From contig NZ_LHVK01000010.1 in NCBI RefSeq assembly GCF_001269905.1, positions 62,001 to 126,000 of the forward strand: DNA of 64,000 nucleotides, written 5' to 3'. Position numbers and translations under genes: made by a program. Shown here one piece after another: positions 1 through 9,101 of this stretch. Under the pieces are notes generated by a model. The model did no database searches. It had not been told where the DNA came from and was given only the letters and a program-made list of their open reading frames with translations. Origin of the DNA: Pseudomonas corrugata (GTDB lineage Bacteria; Pseudomonadota; Gammaproteobacteria; Pseudomonadales; Pseudomonadaceae). Each line of letters opens with the position of its first letter. Position 1 is the stretch's first letter.

Positions 1-1
1 G

Positions 2-967
2 GAAGACTTCAAAATCGGCGATACGGTGACCATGACATGGATCGGCACGCCACAAGTCGGCAAGCCGCTGATCCACACCCAGGCACAGCAGATCACGAAA
101 ACACCCACCATCCTTGCGTTGAAGGTTCCTTACGCAGAAGTCCGCGCCATTGCCATGGGATCGGCCGAAGCGTCGTATGTGCTGACCAAGGAAAACGGAG
201 ATCCACCTCTTTCGTCCAGGCGCGCATTTGCCAATGTGGTGGGCGACCTTTATGCCCACCCCGCCCCGGTCCTTCACGAACAACTGGGCGATATCTTGGA
301 ACCTGACACGCTGATGGCCAACGTGGACATCTCGTACCCAGGTATCGCCGATGGAGATTTCATCGAGCTGATCTGGGAAGGCACGCGATCCGACGGCACG
401 CCTTATGTGTATCCGCAAACCCATAGTGTCAGCAGGAGTGAAGCCGAAGACAAAGCGGTCACGCTGTACGTATCTGACGAGCACATCAGCGTACTTGCCA
501 ACGGCCGCCTTGATCTGTGGTATCAGGTGTCCAACGACCAAGTGGGTGTCTACGGACAAAGCGAATCCGAACATCTGCTGGTCACGGTCCAGGCCTTGAT
601 GGCTACGCTACCGCCCCCCACGGTCGAGGGGGTCGAAAACGGCATCCTCGATCCCTCGAAAATCTTCGATAAGGTCCGGGTATTGGTCGACTACACGGGC
701 ACGGTCAAAGGCGACATCCTGACTTACTATTGGACCGGCTCCAATCCTTCCGCCAGTACCAGCGGCTGGATACCCATCACAACGGTGTCTGCCGGTAAAC
801 CTGTGACGTTTCGAGTGGATGCCGAATTCGTGACAGGCCATATCGGGCAATCCGTAAAAGTACGCTACGCCCTCAAGCATGCTACCGGAGCGTATAGCTA
901 TTCAAACACTCTGGATTTTTTCATCGATACCTGCGGCAAGGAGGTCGAGCAGAACAAAAAGGCCTGA
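2..967 (+). CDS. Ig-like repeat exoprotein, 5' end outside the window
   Basis: The frame is open from the left edge (first visible residues E-D-F-K-I-G-D), so GTG 26 and ATG 32 are internal codons and the true start lies upstream. About 321 residues are visible. They form repeats of about 95-100 residues with the pattern LDP/EPD, then a strand, then GD-x-x-x-x-x-W-x-G, ending in a K/TYSYSNTLxF strand. This is a beta-sandwich, Ig-like plan also seen in the proteins at 1137, 5058 and 9102. The protein stops after the last repeat with a short charged tail (VEQNKKA), so no special C-terminal module is present. The function is unknown; by analogy with Ig-like adhesins it may be a surface or secreted protein, but that is inference. 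Confidence 0.8.
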   Translation, partial: EDFKIGDTVTMTWIGTPQVGKPLIHTQAQQITKTPTILALKVPYAEVRAIAMGSAEASYVLTKENGDPPLSSRRAFANVVGDLYAHPAPVLHEQLGDILEPDTLMANVDISYPGIADGDFIELIWEGTRSDGTPYVYPQTHSVSRSEAEDKAVTLYVSDEHISVLANGRLDLWYQVSNDQVGVYGQSESEHLLVTVQALMATLPPPTVEGVENGILDPSKIFDKVRVLVDYTGTVKGDILTYYWTGSNPSASTSGWIPITTVSAGKPVTFRVDAEFVTGHIGQSVKVRYALKHATGAYSYSNTLDFFIDTCGKEVEQNKKA

Positions 968-1024
968 TGTCCCTGCGATACTCCCTCGCCACAGATTCAT
1001 CAGTCACTCCAACATCCCCGATGA

Positions 1025-1072
1025 CTGTCAGATCTGACAGTAGACGCCCTCATCCCGGCGCGTCCTAATAAT
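1025..1072 (+). promoter_or_regulatory. Lux-box-like palindrome with -10 element
   Basis: CTGTCAGATCTGACAG at 1025-1040 is a perfect 16-bp palindrome matching CT-N12-AG, the shape of LasR/RhlR/LuxR-type boxes. A -10-like TAATAAT follows at 1066-1072, which puts the box over the -35 region (centre about -46 from a predicted start near 1079). Near-identical elements precede 5058, 15490 and 18647. Binding by a LuxR-type regulator is inferred; no luxR or luxI gene lies in this window. Confidence 0.6.
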
Positions 1073-1136
1073 CCCCACGTGCATTGCGCCTCTACTGCTT
1101 TATTGGCGGCCCCTCAACCAGTCGAGGTGTACCCCC

Positions 1137-4046
1137 ATGGAAAAGCGATTTCCCCCAAGCTATTCACCAGACAGCCAACCGCTTGCCGGCCTTGAGCCGC
1201 CCTGGTTTCCGGGCTGGACGCTTTTCGTCGAGGATTATGACGCGGGTATTCCGGCCAGGCTGGTGGAGGGAGGACTGCTGTGCATCGTCGATCCCTGGAC
1301 CCAGATGGAGGTCGGTGATGTTTTCCACCTTTACTGGAAGGACACCACCACGCCGGTCTGGAGCACCGAGATCGATCTGAACCAGAAAGGGGCGCGCCTG
1401 GTTTTTCGTATCGACGCGGGGCATATCGTCAGGGGTGACGCTTTTCCGGTGTTCTACAGTGTACTGCGGGTGGGTACGACGGTGCCTGAAGAGTCGCAGC
1501 CGCAGTGGAAACTGCTGGTCAAACTCGACCCGCCCGGCGGTTTCGATGAGGATCAGGGCACCCCGGGACACTCGGGGTTGGAGTATTCGATCCCCCAGGA
1601 CATCCTCGACAACGGCGTTGGCCCCGAAGAGGCCGCGGCCGGTGTGCCGATCACCATCAAGCCGTACCTGTTCATGCGCCGCAATGACAAGATCAACGTG
1701 GCCTGGGGAGCGGAAAATGTCGAGCACACGGTGGCCGAGGGTGAGGTGGGTGGGGAAATCATCGTCACTATCCCCCTTGAGGTCATCGAGCGAGCCGACG
1801 ACAGCGATGGCCTCGCCGTGGCCTACCAGGTGGTGGATGAGTGCGGCAACTACCCCGGCGGGTACTGGCGCTGGTCTGCGGTGACCCACGTCCTGGTCGA
1901 TGTGAACAATGACCGGCTCGACCCGCCACTGGTGCTGGTCAACGGCCTGCCGGTGGACGAAATCGACCTCGCCGAACTGGCCGGCGAACCCGTCATCGCT
2001 CGTGTTAACACCAACCGCCACGAACATGTCGTGGGTGATCTCCTGCGCCTGACCTGGCGTGGCACCGCCGCCGACGGTTCGTCGGTGATCGTCGGCCCGC
2101 TGGAGCAAACGGTTGCAACCATTCCCTACTTCTACGACTTCACTATTCCCCATGCCGATGTCGCCGCCATCTCCCAGGGACGAGCCTCGGTAGGCTACGT
2201 GCGGGTCAGGAGCGGTGAGGTGGACCGTCCCTCGAAAAGCGCGGCGGTGACCGTGACGGGCGATACTCGTCGCTACCTGCCGCCCGAGATCGTGGAAGCC
2301 GTCGCGGGAACCCTGGACCCGGACCTGAATTACTACACCCTGTCCATTCCCGACTATCCGGGACGTACCACTGGCGACGAGATCATCATCGTGTGTGAAG
2401 GCCGTACCGCCACCACCCAGCCGACCTACCATGAGGTGATCGCCATCGTCGGTGGGGAGGCGGTCGGCGAACCGGTGCTGGCGAACCTGGCTAAAGAGCA
2501 AGTCAAGCGCCTCGATGGCGGTTCGCTGACCGTGTACTACAGCGTGAACGGCCAACCGGATTCGGATTTCCTGCAACTGAGCGTGGGCGTCGCGGCGCCG
2601 TCGTTGCCGATTCCCACGGTGGTGGACGCCCCCGACGACGTGCTGGATCCTGACGACGTCAATCCCGCCATCGGCGCTAATGTGATCGCGACCTACACCG
2701 CCACCCTGCCCGGGGATGTCGTCGTGCTGCGCTGGCGCGGCTCGTCGAGCAATGCCCCGGATCAGCCAAGAACCCTGACCGCGAATACGGCGGGCAAGGT
2801 GGTGCCGTTTACCGTGCCGTTCACTTATGTGAGCGGCAACCTGAACGGGACGGTGGATGTCAGCTACTCCATTACCCGGGGCACGACTTCATTGGGCAAC
2901 TCCATCGTCCGGCACCTGAGCATCGGCTCGGCCCTGGAGCTCCGCGCACCCTCGGTCAAAGAGGCCAGTGGTGCGACCCTGAATCCGGTCAATGCCAAGG
3001 ACACACTGACGATTATCGTGCCATCCAACCCTGCACTGCTGCCTGGCGACAAGCTGAAAGTCACCTGGACCGGCGCCCCGGGCACGCCGGCCGAGGGTTC
3101 ATACACCTCGGATGAATGGCTGGTCAGGGACGGCTGGGAAATCCCGATCGACAACAGTGTAGTGGCGTTTAGCTTGGGCAAAGCGGTGACGGTGACCTAC
3201 ACGGTCAATCAGGGTGGCGTGGATCTGCCGCCCTCGGCTCCCTTGACGTTGAATGTACAAGCGATGCCTATGGCCAGCCTGGCGATGCCGCTGATTCCAC
3301 AAGCGGCACAGGGTGGCATCGGTAGCGAGCTGGATTTGGGTAGCTTCAGCGGCGATGCGAGGGTCACGGCGGCACCCTGGCCGCTGATTGCCGCCGGCCA
3401 GCGGGTCTGGCTGCGCTGCGAAGGAACTGCCAGCAATGGCTCGGATTACACGATTACGCTTTACACCGGCACAGAGCTGGAGTCGGGCGATGTATCGACC
3501 GGGTTGTCCAAGGAAATCCCTCGGACAGAACTTGAAAAACTGCGCGTTAGTTCAGCGCTCAAAGTGGTGTTGGAGGTGACGTTCAATCGAAGTAGCAACC
3601 AGGGAGAGGCAGTTGCCTTCCCATTGCGAACCTACACGGTTCGAAACGAAGAGCGGAAGGTGGATCATTACACGCCGTTTGATGGTGGGAATGCCAATGG
3701 TTGGCACAACGGAAATGCGTTTGAGGTCGTTCATGAGGCTGGTAATTATTTTGGTCGAATCAGTCACAACGCAGCCGGATTTGGGTCATCAGTGCTGGAT
3801 CTTTCACTCCGAGAGGATGTTCGCTATGAGCTCAGCTTTGTTGCCCGTACCTTTTCCGGCGTCTACCCGTTGCATTTTTGGGCCATTGGACCTGGGACTA
3901 TAGGATTTCAGATTACTATCGAGCTCTCTAGTGTCTGGGCGCCATACTTAAGGCAATTCACGTCCAGCTCGGTAGTCGATCAGCTACTGATTAGTGCGGA
4001 AATGGGGGGCATCGACGTGGATAACATTCGAATACGCCAGCTATGA
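1137..4046 (+). CDS. Modular Ig-like repeat exoprotein with C-terminal jelly-roll-like domain
   Basis: 969 residues starting at ATG behind GAGG with 8-nt spacing. There is no signal peptide or membrane segment. Residues 1-240 form an N-terminal module (GGLLCIVDPW..., then LVKLDPPGG..., then a unit with DILDNGVGPEEAAAGV and DKINVAWG) shared in outline with the proteins at 5058 and 15490. Ig-like units follow (openings LDPDLN, LDPDDVN, LNPVNAKD; core GD-x-x-x-x-x-W-x-G) to about residue 840. The last ~125 residues (DHYTPFDGGNANGWHNG to the end) read like a carbohydrate-binding or galactose-binding jelly roll, in noticeably more AT-rich DNA than the rest, suggesting an exchanged tip. A lux-box-like element lies upstream. 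The ligand and export route are unknown. Confidence 0.85.
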   Translation: MEKRFPPSYSPDSQPLAGLEPPWFPGWTLFVEDYDAGIPARLVEGGLLCIVDPWTQMEVGDVFHLYWKDTTTPVWSTEIDLNQKGARLVFRIDAGHIVRGDAFPVFYSVLRVGTTVPEESQPQWKLLVKLDPPGGFDEDQGTPGHSGLEYSIPQDILDNGVGPEEAAAGVPITIKPYLFMRRNDKINVAWGAENVEHTVAEGEVGGEIIVTIPLEVIERADDSDGLAVAYQVVDECGNYPGGYWRWSAVTHVLVDVNNDRLDPPLVLVNGLPVDEIDLAELAGEPVIARVNTNRHEHVVGDLLRLTWRGTAADGSSVIVGPLEQTVATIPYFYDFTIPHADVAAISQGRASVGYVRVRSGEVDRPSKSAAVTVTGDTRRYLPPEIVEAVAGTLDPDLNYYTLSIPDYPGRTTGDEIIIVCEGRTATTQPTYHEVIAIVGGEAVGEPVLANLAKEQVKRLDGGSLTVYYSVNGQPDSDFLQLSVGVAAPSLPIPTVVDAPDDVLDPDDVNPAIGANVIATYTATLPGDVVVLRWRGSSSNAPDQPRTLTANTAGKVVPFTVPFTYVSGNLNGTVDVSYSITRGTTSLGNSIVRHLSIGSALELRAPSVKEASGATLNPVNAKDTLTIIVPSNPALLPGDKLKVTWTGAPGTPAEGSYTSDEWLVRDGWEIPIDNSVVAFSLGKAVTVTYTVNQGGVDLPPSAPLTLNVQAMPMASLAMPLIPQAAQGGIGSELDLGSFSGDARVTAAPWPLIAAGQRVWLRCEGTASNGSDYTITLYTGTELESGDVSTGLSKEIPRTELEKLRVSSALKVVLEVTFNRSSNQGEAVAFPLRTYTVRNEERKVDHYTPFDGGNANGWHNGNAFEVVHEAGNYFGRISHNAAGFGSSVLDLSLREDVRYELSFVARTFSGVYPLHFWAIGPGTIGFQITIELSSVWAPYLRQFTSSSVVDQLLISAEMGGIDVDNIRIRQL

Positions 4047-4270
4047 AAGAAAGCGGATTTTGACTGCTTGACCAAAGGGTTCGTGACGGCATGAAAAAGG
4101 GCGAAAAAGGGGACGCATTTATTTTCGAAAGACTGTAAGCCTTGATGTAGGACACGGCCGCTCGGGGCTACACCTTCTTGCGCCATTGCCTACAACTGCG
4201 CCAGAATCCGCCGGCTTGTGCACCTGGTGGGCGGGTTCTATCGTTTTCCGGTCGCTGATTTATCAGTGAT

Positions 4271-4460
4271 CGGGTTTGGTAGCCCGGGTCGTTGGTGCAT
4301 AGCGTCACCTCCTGCAAGCGCATCCATGCGCTTTGCCTTTTGGTGGCCATGCGCAGGGTCTCTCCGGAGACGCCGGTTCCAATGCCCGGTCTACCAACCT
4401 TCGTATGGCCGCCACCCTCATTCGTTTGGTAGCGAGAGGGTGATGGCTCCTCTTTTATTG
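4271..4460 (+). ncRNA. Three-arm leader RNA, c4/CI-antisense-like
   Basis: Arm 1 (GGGTTTGGTAGCCCGGGTC, 4272-4290) is complementary to arm 2 (GCCCGGTCTACCAACC, 4384-4399). Arm 3 (GTTTGGTAGCGA, 4424-4435) repeats arm 1, so arm 2 can pair with either. Arm 3 sits in the loop of a hairpin (4411-4419 with 4436-4447) followed by TCCTCTTTTATT, a terminator-like arrangement just before the gene at 4477. The arm order matches seqA-seqB-seqC of phage P4 CI RNA and the phage P1 c4 antisense system. The same plan occurs at 50141-50327. The role as an antisense or attenuator RNA is inference. Confidence 0.5.
4411..4459 (+). terminator. Hairpin plus U-rich tract in the leader of the 4477 gene
   Basis: GCCACCCTC (4411-4419) pairs with GAGGGTGATGGC (4436-4447, two bulged bases) and TCCTCTTTTATT follows. 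It lies only 18-30 nt before the start codon, so it may act as a regulated attenuator rather than an end-of-operon terminator. Confidence 0.45.
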
Positions 4461-4476
4461 CATTGGAGCTTCAACC

Positions 4477-4719
4477 ATGTTCAAACCAACACCCAATCCG
4501 CCGACAGACCCGCTCTTCACCGTCGTGAATGGCATCGACACCGAGTGCCTGCTCGCGAACCTCAGTGAAACCCTGGCCTCTGCGGACGCCATGATCAGCG
4601 ACCTGGCCTTCGAACTGGACGGTTCGCGACGGCATGTAGCGTTGGGCATTCAGCAATTGATCGAGCTGGGCGGATTACTGGTGAGCCGGGCGCTGGATAA
4701 CGTCGATCCGGGCCAGTAG
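4477..4719 (+). CDS. DUF6124-type small protein
   Basis: 80 residues; ATG with GGAG 9 nt upstream. The protein has the Pseudomonas-specific pattern FTVVNGIDTE-LLANLSETLASA, then DLAFELDGSRRHVALGIQQLIELGGLLV, predicted as two or three helices. No catalytic motif is visible and the function is unknown. A close relative with a longer N-terminus is at 18059, and a broken copy is at 14905. The gene sits behind a long structured leader, unlike the surrounding exoprotein genes. It could be a small regulator acting with the leader RNA, but nothing in the sequence proves this. Confidence 0.75.
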   Translation: MFKPTPNPPTDPLFTVVNGIDTECLLANLSETLASADAMISDLAFELDGSRRHVALGIQQLIELGGLLVSRALDNVDPGQ

Positions 4720-4746
4720 GCGCTTTTCATTCAACTCCAGAAACGG

Positions 4747-4796
4747 AACGCGGAGCATCCCAGGCGGCATTCCCACGCGGGAGCGTGGGAACGATC
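4747..4796. repeat. Half copy of the GATCGTTCCCACGC palindromic repeat
   Basis: Only the right arm of the ~110-bp element is present (CATCCCAGGC ... GCGTGGGAACGATC). Full copies occur at 14793, 15067, 17651, 18396 and 33245. Confidence 0.7.
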
Positions 4797-4822
4797 AGAC
4801 CGTGCTGGCTGACACACCACCT

Positions 4823-4931
4823 CTGTGGCGAGGGAGCTTGCTCCGGCTGGACTGCGCAGCAGGCCTTCTTTTCGGCGGTCGCTGCGCCCGAGGCGTCGGA
4901 CCGACCGAACGGGAGCTCTCCCTCGCCACAG
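4823..4931. repeat. Long inverted repeat with TGTGGCGAGGGAGC ends
   Basis: CTGTGGCGAGGGAGCTTGCTC on the left is mirrored by GAGCTCTCCCTCGCCACAG on the right, with further internal complementarity around GCTGCGC. This belongs to the GTGGCGAGGGG palindrome family scattered through the window. Together with the half repeat on its left it fills the gap between 4720 and the promoter at 4976. Confidence 0.75.
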
Positions 4932-4975
4932 GGAACATGCCCAACACCGACCATTCGTCTACAACCGCCCCACAC

Positions 4976-5021
4976 CTGTAAGTTCTGACAGTAGCCACTC
5001 CCCTCGTCCCCGGGCATAAAT
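4976..5021 (+). promoter_or_regulatory. Lux-box-like palindrome with -10 element
   Basis: CTGTAAGTTCTGACAG (4976-4991) differs from the perfect palindrome at 1025 by two bases. CATAAAT lies at 5015-5021. The short untranslated stretch ATC-CTCCATCGTCCC that follows is shared with the 18647 gene, so the two promoters are clearly related. It would drive the four-gene operon beginning at 5058. Confidence 0.6.
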
Positions 5022-5057
5022 CACTCCATCGTCCCCGCCGCGACTGGAGTGCCCCCC

Positions 5058-8000
5058 ATGCTGAATCAACCCAGAAAATACCCTGCTCCGCTGGCACTGC
5101 GCGCGCCGGACATTCCCGGACGCTCCGAGCAGGACCTGCCCTCCGGTGAGTGGGGCCTCAACCTTGCCGCCGTCCTGGGCACTCATCCCAACAAGGGACT
5201 CAAGGTCCACATTCCCAGCTGGCCGATCACGGGCACGGGCATAGGCGACAACGTCAAGTTGCTGCTGAACGGCGGCCAGGTCGATCAGCACACCATCACC
5301 CAACCTGTCGAAGTGGGTGAACGCGTGACCTTGTGGGTCGCACCGGGACGCCTCCAGACCGGTTCCTACGAGCTGACCTATGTGATCAAACGGCCCAGCC
5401 AGACAGAAGAGACCTTCACCCCACCGGTCAGACTGTACGTCAAGCTGGAACTGCCCGGCGGCCAGGATACCGATCCGGACCCTGGTTCGCATTCCGAACT
5501 GTATATGGACATTGACCCCGAGCTCGTCGAAAACGGGGTGGACGACGACGCCGCCCGAAACGGTGTCGACGTCACCATCAAGGCCAAGCCGGGCAGCCCC
5601 AGCCCGCTGCCCTACCCAAACATTGCCGAGGGCGACCTGATCTATTTGAGCTGGGGCGGCGTCGAGGTGATCTCCGATCCGGTCAGCCAGGCGCAGATCG
5701 ATGATCCGGGCAACAACCCCATCATCGTCCATGTCAGCGAAACGGTCATTCGCGACGAAGCCGGAGACTCCGGCCCCGAGGGGCTGGCCGTGACGTTCAA
5801 GATCCATGACCGAGTCAACAATGCTTCCGAGGACTGGTGCCCAGAGACGCGCCTGGTGGTCGACACCGGCAACTCGCGACTGGAGGCGCCGATTCTCGAA
5901 CAGGCCGACGGCAACCTGCTCGACCTGGACACCCTCGGCGATGCAGCGCTCCAACTACAGGTCTGGGCCGCCAATACCACCTTATTCGCCAAGAACGATG
6001 TGATCATCATGCGCATCAAGGGCACCACGCTCGACGGTGACCCTATCGAGGAAACCGCTCGTCAAGCGATCGAGGAAAACCCGCCCACCGTGGTCAATGT
6101 CCTGTTGCCCAACAGCGCCGCCCGCGCCCTGGCCAAGACCCAGGCAGTGTTCTCCTACAAACTGGAACGCGGTGGCACGATCATCCAGCAATCCAAGGGC
6201 CGCTTCATCAACATCATCGGCGAGCCCAATCTCCTGGCGGCGCCCATTGCCGAGGACGCCCAGGGCGGTGCGCTCGATCCGGACCTGACCAGTACCCGGA
6301 TCCGCATTCCATTCGATGAGCGCATCGAGGAAGACATGGCCATCGAACTCAAATGGTTCGGTACCCGTCCCGACCAAAGCAGCTACGAACCGGAACTGGA
6401 GTGGTACTTCCCCAGCCGGGACGAAGTCGAGTCCAAGGAGGACTTCTTCATTCCCGTCGACGGTCGCCACCTCAAGACCCTTGAGGGCGGCACGCTTGAC
6501 CTTTCCTACAACCTGCTCAGCGACGAAAACGGCGAGATCGTCAGCCGTGGCTCCCGACATGCAGCGCCCGTGAATGTGGGCGAGCCACAGTTCGAACTGG
6601 TCAGGGCCATCGTCGTCGGCGAGCAGAACGGCGCGCTGGAACCGGGCGACCTGCCCAACGGCACCAGCAAGGTCACGTGTCCCGCCCCCGTGGCGAACCC
6701 GACCAAATCCGGGGATGTGGTGAGTTGGCAGTTGTTCGACGCCCAAGGCACAAAACTCTTCGACGACTCGAAGACCCTCACTGCGCTGAACGCCGGCAAG
6801 AATGTGGATTTCCCCCTCAATGCTGCATTTGTGCAGCAGCACTTCGAGGCTCATCGTGGTGAAGAACTGACCGTCAAATACGACATCCTGCGCTTCGACA
6901 CGGGTAAGTACAGTTATGCAACCCCCTTGGAATTTGTCATTGGTGAAGCGCGACAGCCGCTGCTGGATCCGGCCAAGGTACGCGAGGCCATCGATGATGT
7001 GCTGGATCCGGCCGATGCAACGGGCGGCGCCCACATCGACATCGAACCCAACCGTGCAGAAAATGCCGGCGATCACTTCTATGTCACGTGGGCCACCACC
7101 GATGGCGCAACAACTCACACCGATGACAAATCGATCACCGGCAGCATGAAGGGCAAGCCCGTCGAGTTCCCGGTACCCCGCAGTATCGTGCTGGCCAGTG
7201 AGGATAAAACCGTCATCGTCAGCTACCGGGTCGAGTTGCTCGAAGGAGGCGACCAACCCGGCGAGGATTACGAGCTGTTGGTACAACACCAGGCGTTCAG
7301 GCTGCCTGAGGCAACCTTCAGGGAAGCGACTGGCCCGGGACAGGACCAGCTGAATCCCGATGACGTCTACCCCAACGGCGCCACCGTCATTATCCCAGCT
7401 ACCGCACTGCTGAAAACCGATGATGAAATCACCGTAACGGTGCAGGGACAGGCCACCACCTATTACTCACACACAGTCCTGCCAACGGAAGCCGACAAGG
7501 AGCTGGCGTCGATCAAGGTGCCCCACGCGGTAATCAACGCCAATGAGGGCAACAGCATTGCGTTGGACTACACGGTCGCACGCAAGGCCGGTGGCACGGA
7601 CGGTCCCTCGACGCCTACCGAGTACGATGTTCGCCGCGTGATCGGGTCTGGAACACTGAAGGTCATGGGTGCCCGCTATACCCGCAGTACCTACAGGGCC
7701 TCCAGTGCCAGCCGTATGCTGAGCGCATTCAATGCCACCACGGGCCAGCCTATCCAGGCACAGTGGAAGTACACCATCGACAAGGACTGGACGACGGCCG
7801 AGACTTGGCGCGACACCGCCCCGCATCAACCGTTGCAGGTACGCACGACCGACGATCAACTCACCCTCAATCCGGCCAATATCATCGGTAACGGCATAGA
7901 CACAACCGTGACCGGTCTCGCCGCCTTTGTCGCCCATCGCGATGTCGGCGACGTAGTCGGATGGGGCAACGCCGCTTACGGCGGCGACATTGATGCCACC

Positions 8001-9074
8001 ATCATCACCATGGACGACATTGTGGAAGTGAGCTGCACACGCAGCGCCTATGCAGCCCGTCGGGCCAACACCGCCGTAGTGACCTGGGGAACCCCAGCTG
8101 AAGGCGGGCTGATAACGGGCGATCCGTTGAATTTCGCCCAGGTCGTGGGCAACGCAACAGCCTTCGTCGGGTTGAAGACCACCGGTCGGGTGGTCGCCTG
8201 GGGCGTGGCCGCTGTTGGCGGCACGGTCCCTGACGCGATTGCCAACCTGAATGACATCATTGAAGTGACCTCCGCCGGAACGGCCTTTGCTGCCCGACGG
8301 GCAACTGGCCAGGTCGTCGCCTGGGGAAATGCCACCAACGGTGGAACGGTTCCCTCTGAAATCGGCGGTTTCACCGATATCAAATCCGTCATCGGCAGCT
8401 TCGGTGCCTTTGCCGCTCACCGGGGGAACGGCCGGATCGTCGCTTGGGGCCACGCAACCTATGGTGGCACCGTACCGGCCGACATTGCCGCCATGACCGA
8501 CATCATCGAGCTGAGCTGCGCCAACGCCCAAGCCTTCACAGCCAGGCGCGCCACCGGTCAGGTCGTCGCCTGGGGCACCGCAGCGTATGGCGGCACCATC
8601 GATCCTTTGATTGGAGGATTGACGGACATCGTCGACATCAGCTCCACCTGGCGCGCCTTCGCAGCGCGGCGCGGAAACGGGCATGTGGTAGCCTGGGGGA
8701 CTGAGGCAGAGGGCGGCAAGGTGCCTGCCGATATTGCAGCGTTGGATGACATTGTTCAGGTGACCGGCTCATCGGTAGCGTTCGCGGCCTTGCGAAAAAA
8801 CGGCACGGTGGTGGCGTGGGGCAACGCAGTGGCCGGCGGCGATACCTCGGCCGTGGTGGGAGAACTGACGCAGGTACAAGCGCTTTACAACAATACCCAC
8901 GGTTTTGTGGCACTGACTGCAGACGGTCGAGTGGTGACATGGGGGCATGCCGGCGGCGGCGGTGACAGTAGCGCTGTGCAAGACCGGCTGGCAGGCAAGG
9001 TTTCCTACACGGCCAACTCGGCCTCAAGGGGCCTTGCACTCAAAGCCAATCGGCTGGCCGGCCTCGTTCGGTAA
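5058..9074 (+). CDS. Ig-like repeat protein with C-terminal RCC1/BLIP-II-like propeller
   Basis: 1338 residues. ATG 5058 (TGGAG, 8-nt spacing) is preferred to GTG 5049, which overlaps the Shine-Dalgarno sequence. There is no signal peptide. The N-terminus (LELPGGQDTDPD, DPELVENGVDDDAARNGVDVTI, GDLIYLSWGG) shares the module seen at 1137. About seven Ig-like units follow (LDPDLTSTRI, LEPGDLPNGT, LDPADATGG, LNPDDVYPNG). From residue ~952 to the end come nine repeats of about 47 residues with AFAARR-x-x-G-x-VVAWG-x-x-x-x-GG-x-VP-x-x-I-x-x-LTDIVEV, the RCC1-type WG pattern found in beta-propellers such as BLIP-II. First gene of an operon (27 nt to 9102). A secreted binding or inhibitory protein is plausible; the ligand is unknown. 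Confidence 0.85.
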   Translation: MLNQPRKYPAPLALRAPDIPGRSEQDLPSGEWGLNLAAVLGTHPNKGLKVHIPSWPITGTGIGDNVKLLLNGGQVDQHTITQPVEVGERVTLWVAPGRLQTGSYELTYVIKRPSQTEETFTPPVRLYVKLELPGGQDTDPDPGSHSELYMDIDPELVENGVDDDAARNGVDVTIKAKPGSPSPLPYPNIAEGDLIYLSWGGVEVISDPVSQAQIDDPGNNPIIVHVSETVIRDEAGDSGPEGLAVTFKIHDRVNNASEDWCPETRLVVDTGNSRLEAPILEQADGNLLDLDTLGDAALQLQVWAANTTLFAKNDVIIMRIKGTTLDGDPIEETARQAIEENPPTVVNVLLPNSAARALAKTQAVFSYKLERGGTIIQQSKGRFINIIGEPNLLAAPIAEDAQGGALDPDLTSTRIRIPFDERIEEDMAIELKWFGTRPDQSSYEPELEWYFPSRDEVESKEDFFIPVDGRHLKTLEGGTLDLSYNLLSDENGEIVSRGSRHAAPVNVGEPQFELVRAIVVGEQNGALEPGDLPNGTSKVTCPAPVANPTKSGDVVSWQLFDAQGTKLFDDSKTLTALNAGKNVDFPLNAAFVQQHFEAHRGEELTVKYDILRFDTGKYSYATPLEFVIGEARQPLLDPAKVREAIDDVLDPADATGGAHIDIEPNRAENAGDHFYVTWATTDGATTHTDDKSITGSMKGKPVEFPVPRSIVLASEDKTVIVSYRVELLEGGDQPGEDYELLVQHQAFRLPEATFREATGPGQDQLNPDDVYPNGATVIIPATALLKTDDEITVTVQGQATTYYSHTVLPTEADKELASIKVPHAVINANEGNSIALDYTVARKAGGTDGPSTPTEYDVRRVIGSGTLKVMGARYTRSTYRASSASRMLSAFNATTGQPIQAQWKYTIDKDWTTAETWRDTAPHQPLQVRTTDDQLTLNPANIIGNGIDTTVTGLAAFVAHRDVGDVVGWGNAAYGGDIDATIITMDDIVEVSCTRSAYAARRANTAVVTWGTPAEGGLITGDPLNFAQVVGNATAFVGLKTTGRVVAWGVAAVGGTVPDAIANLNDIIEVTSAGTAFAARRATGQVVAWGNATNGGTVPSEIGGFTDIKSVIGSFGAFAAHRGNGRIVAWGHATYGGTVPADIAAMTDIIELSCANAQAFTARRATGQVVAWGTAAYGGTIDPLIGGLTDIVDISSTWRAFAARRGNGHVVAWGTEAEGGKVPADIAALDDIVQVTGSSVAFAALRKNGTVVAWGNAVAGGDTSAVVGELTQVQALYNNTHGFVALTADGRVVTWGHAGGGGDSSAVQDRLAGKVSYTANSASRGLALKANRLAGLVR

Positions 9075-9101
9075 TCCTCTACCTCCTCAGGAAACGTCGA
9101 C

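Noticed and set aside
1164..2576. 470-codon minus-strand frame within the 1137 gene
   Set aside because: No start signal or domain; His/Asp/Arg-rich shadow of the Ig-like coding strand.
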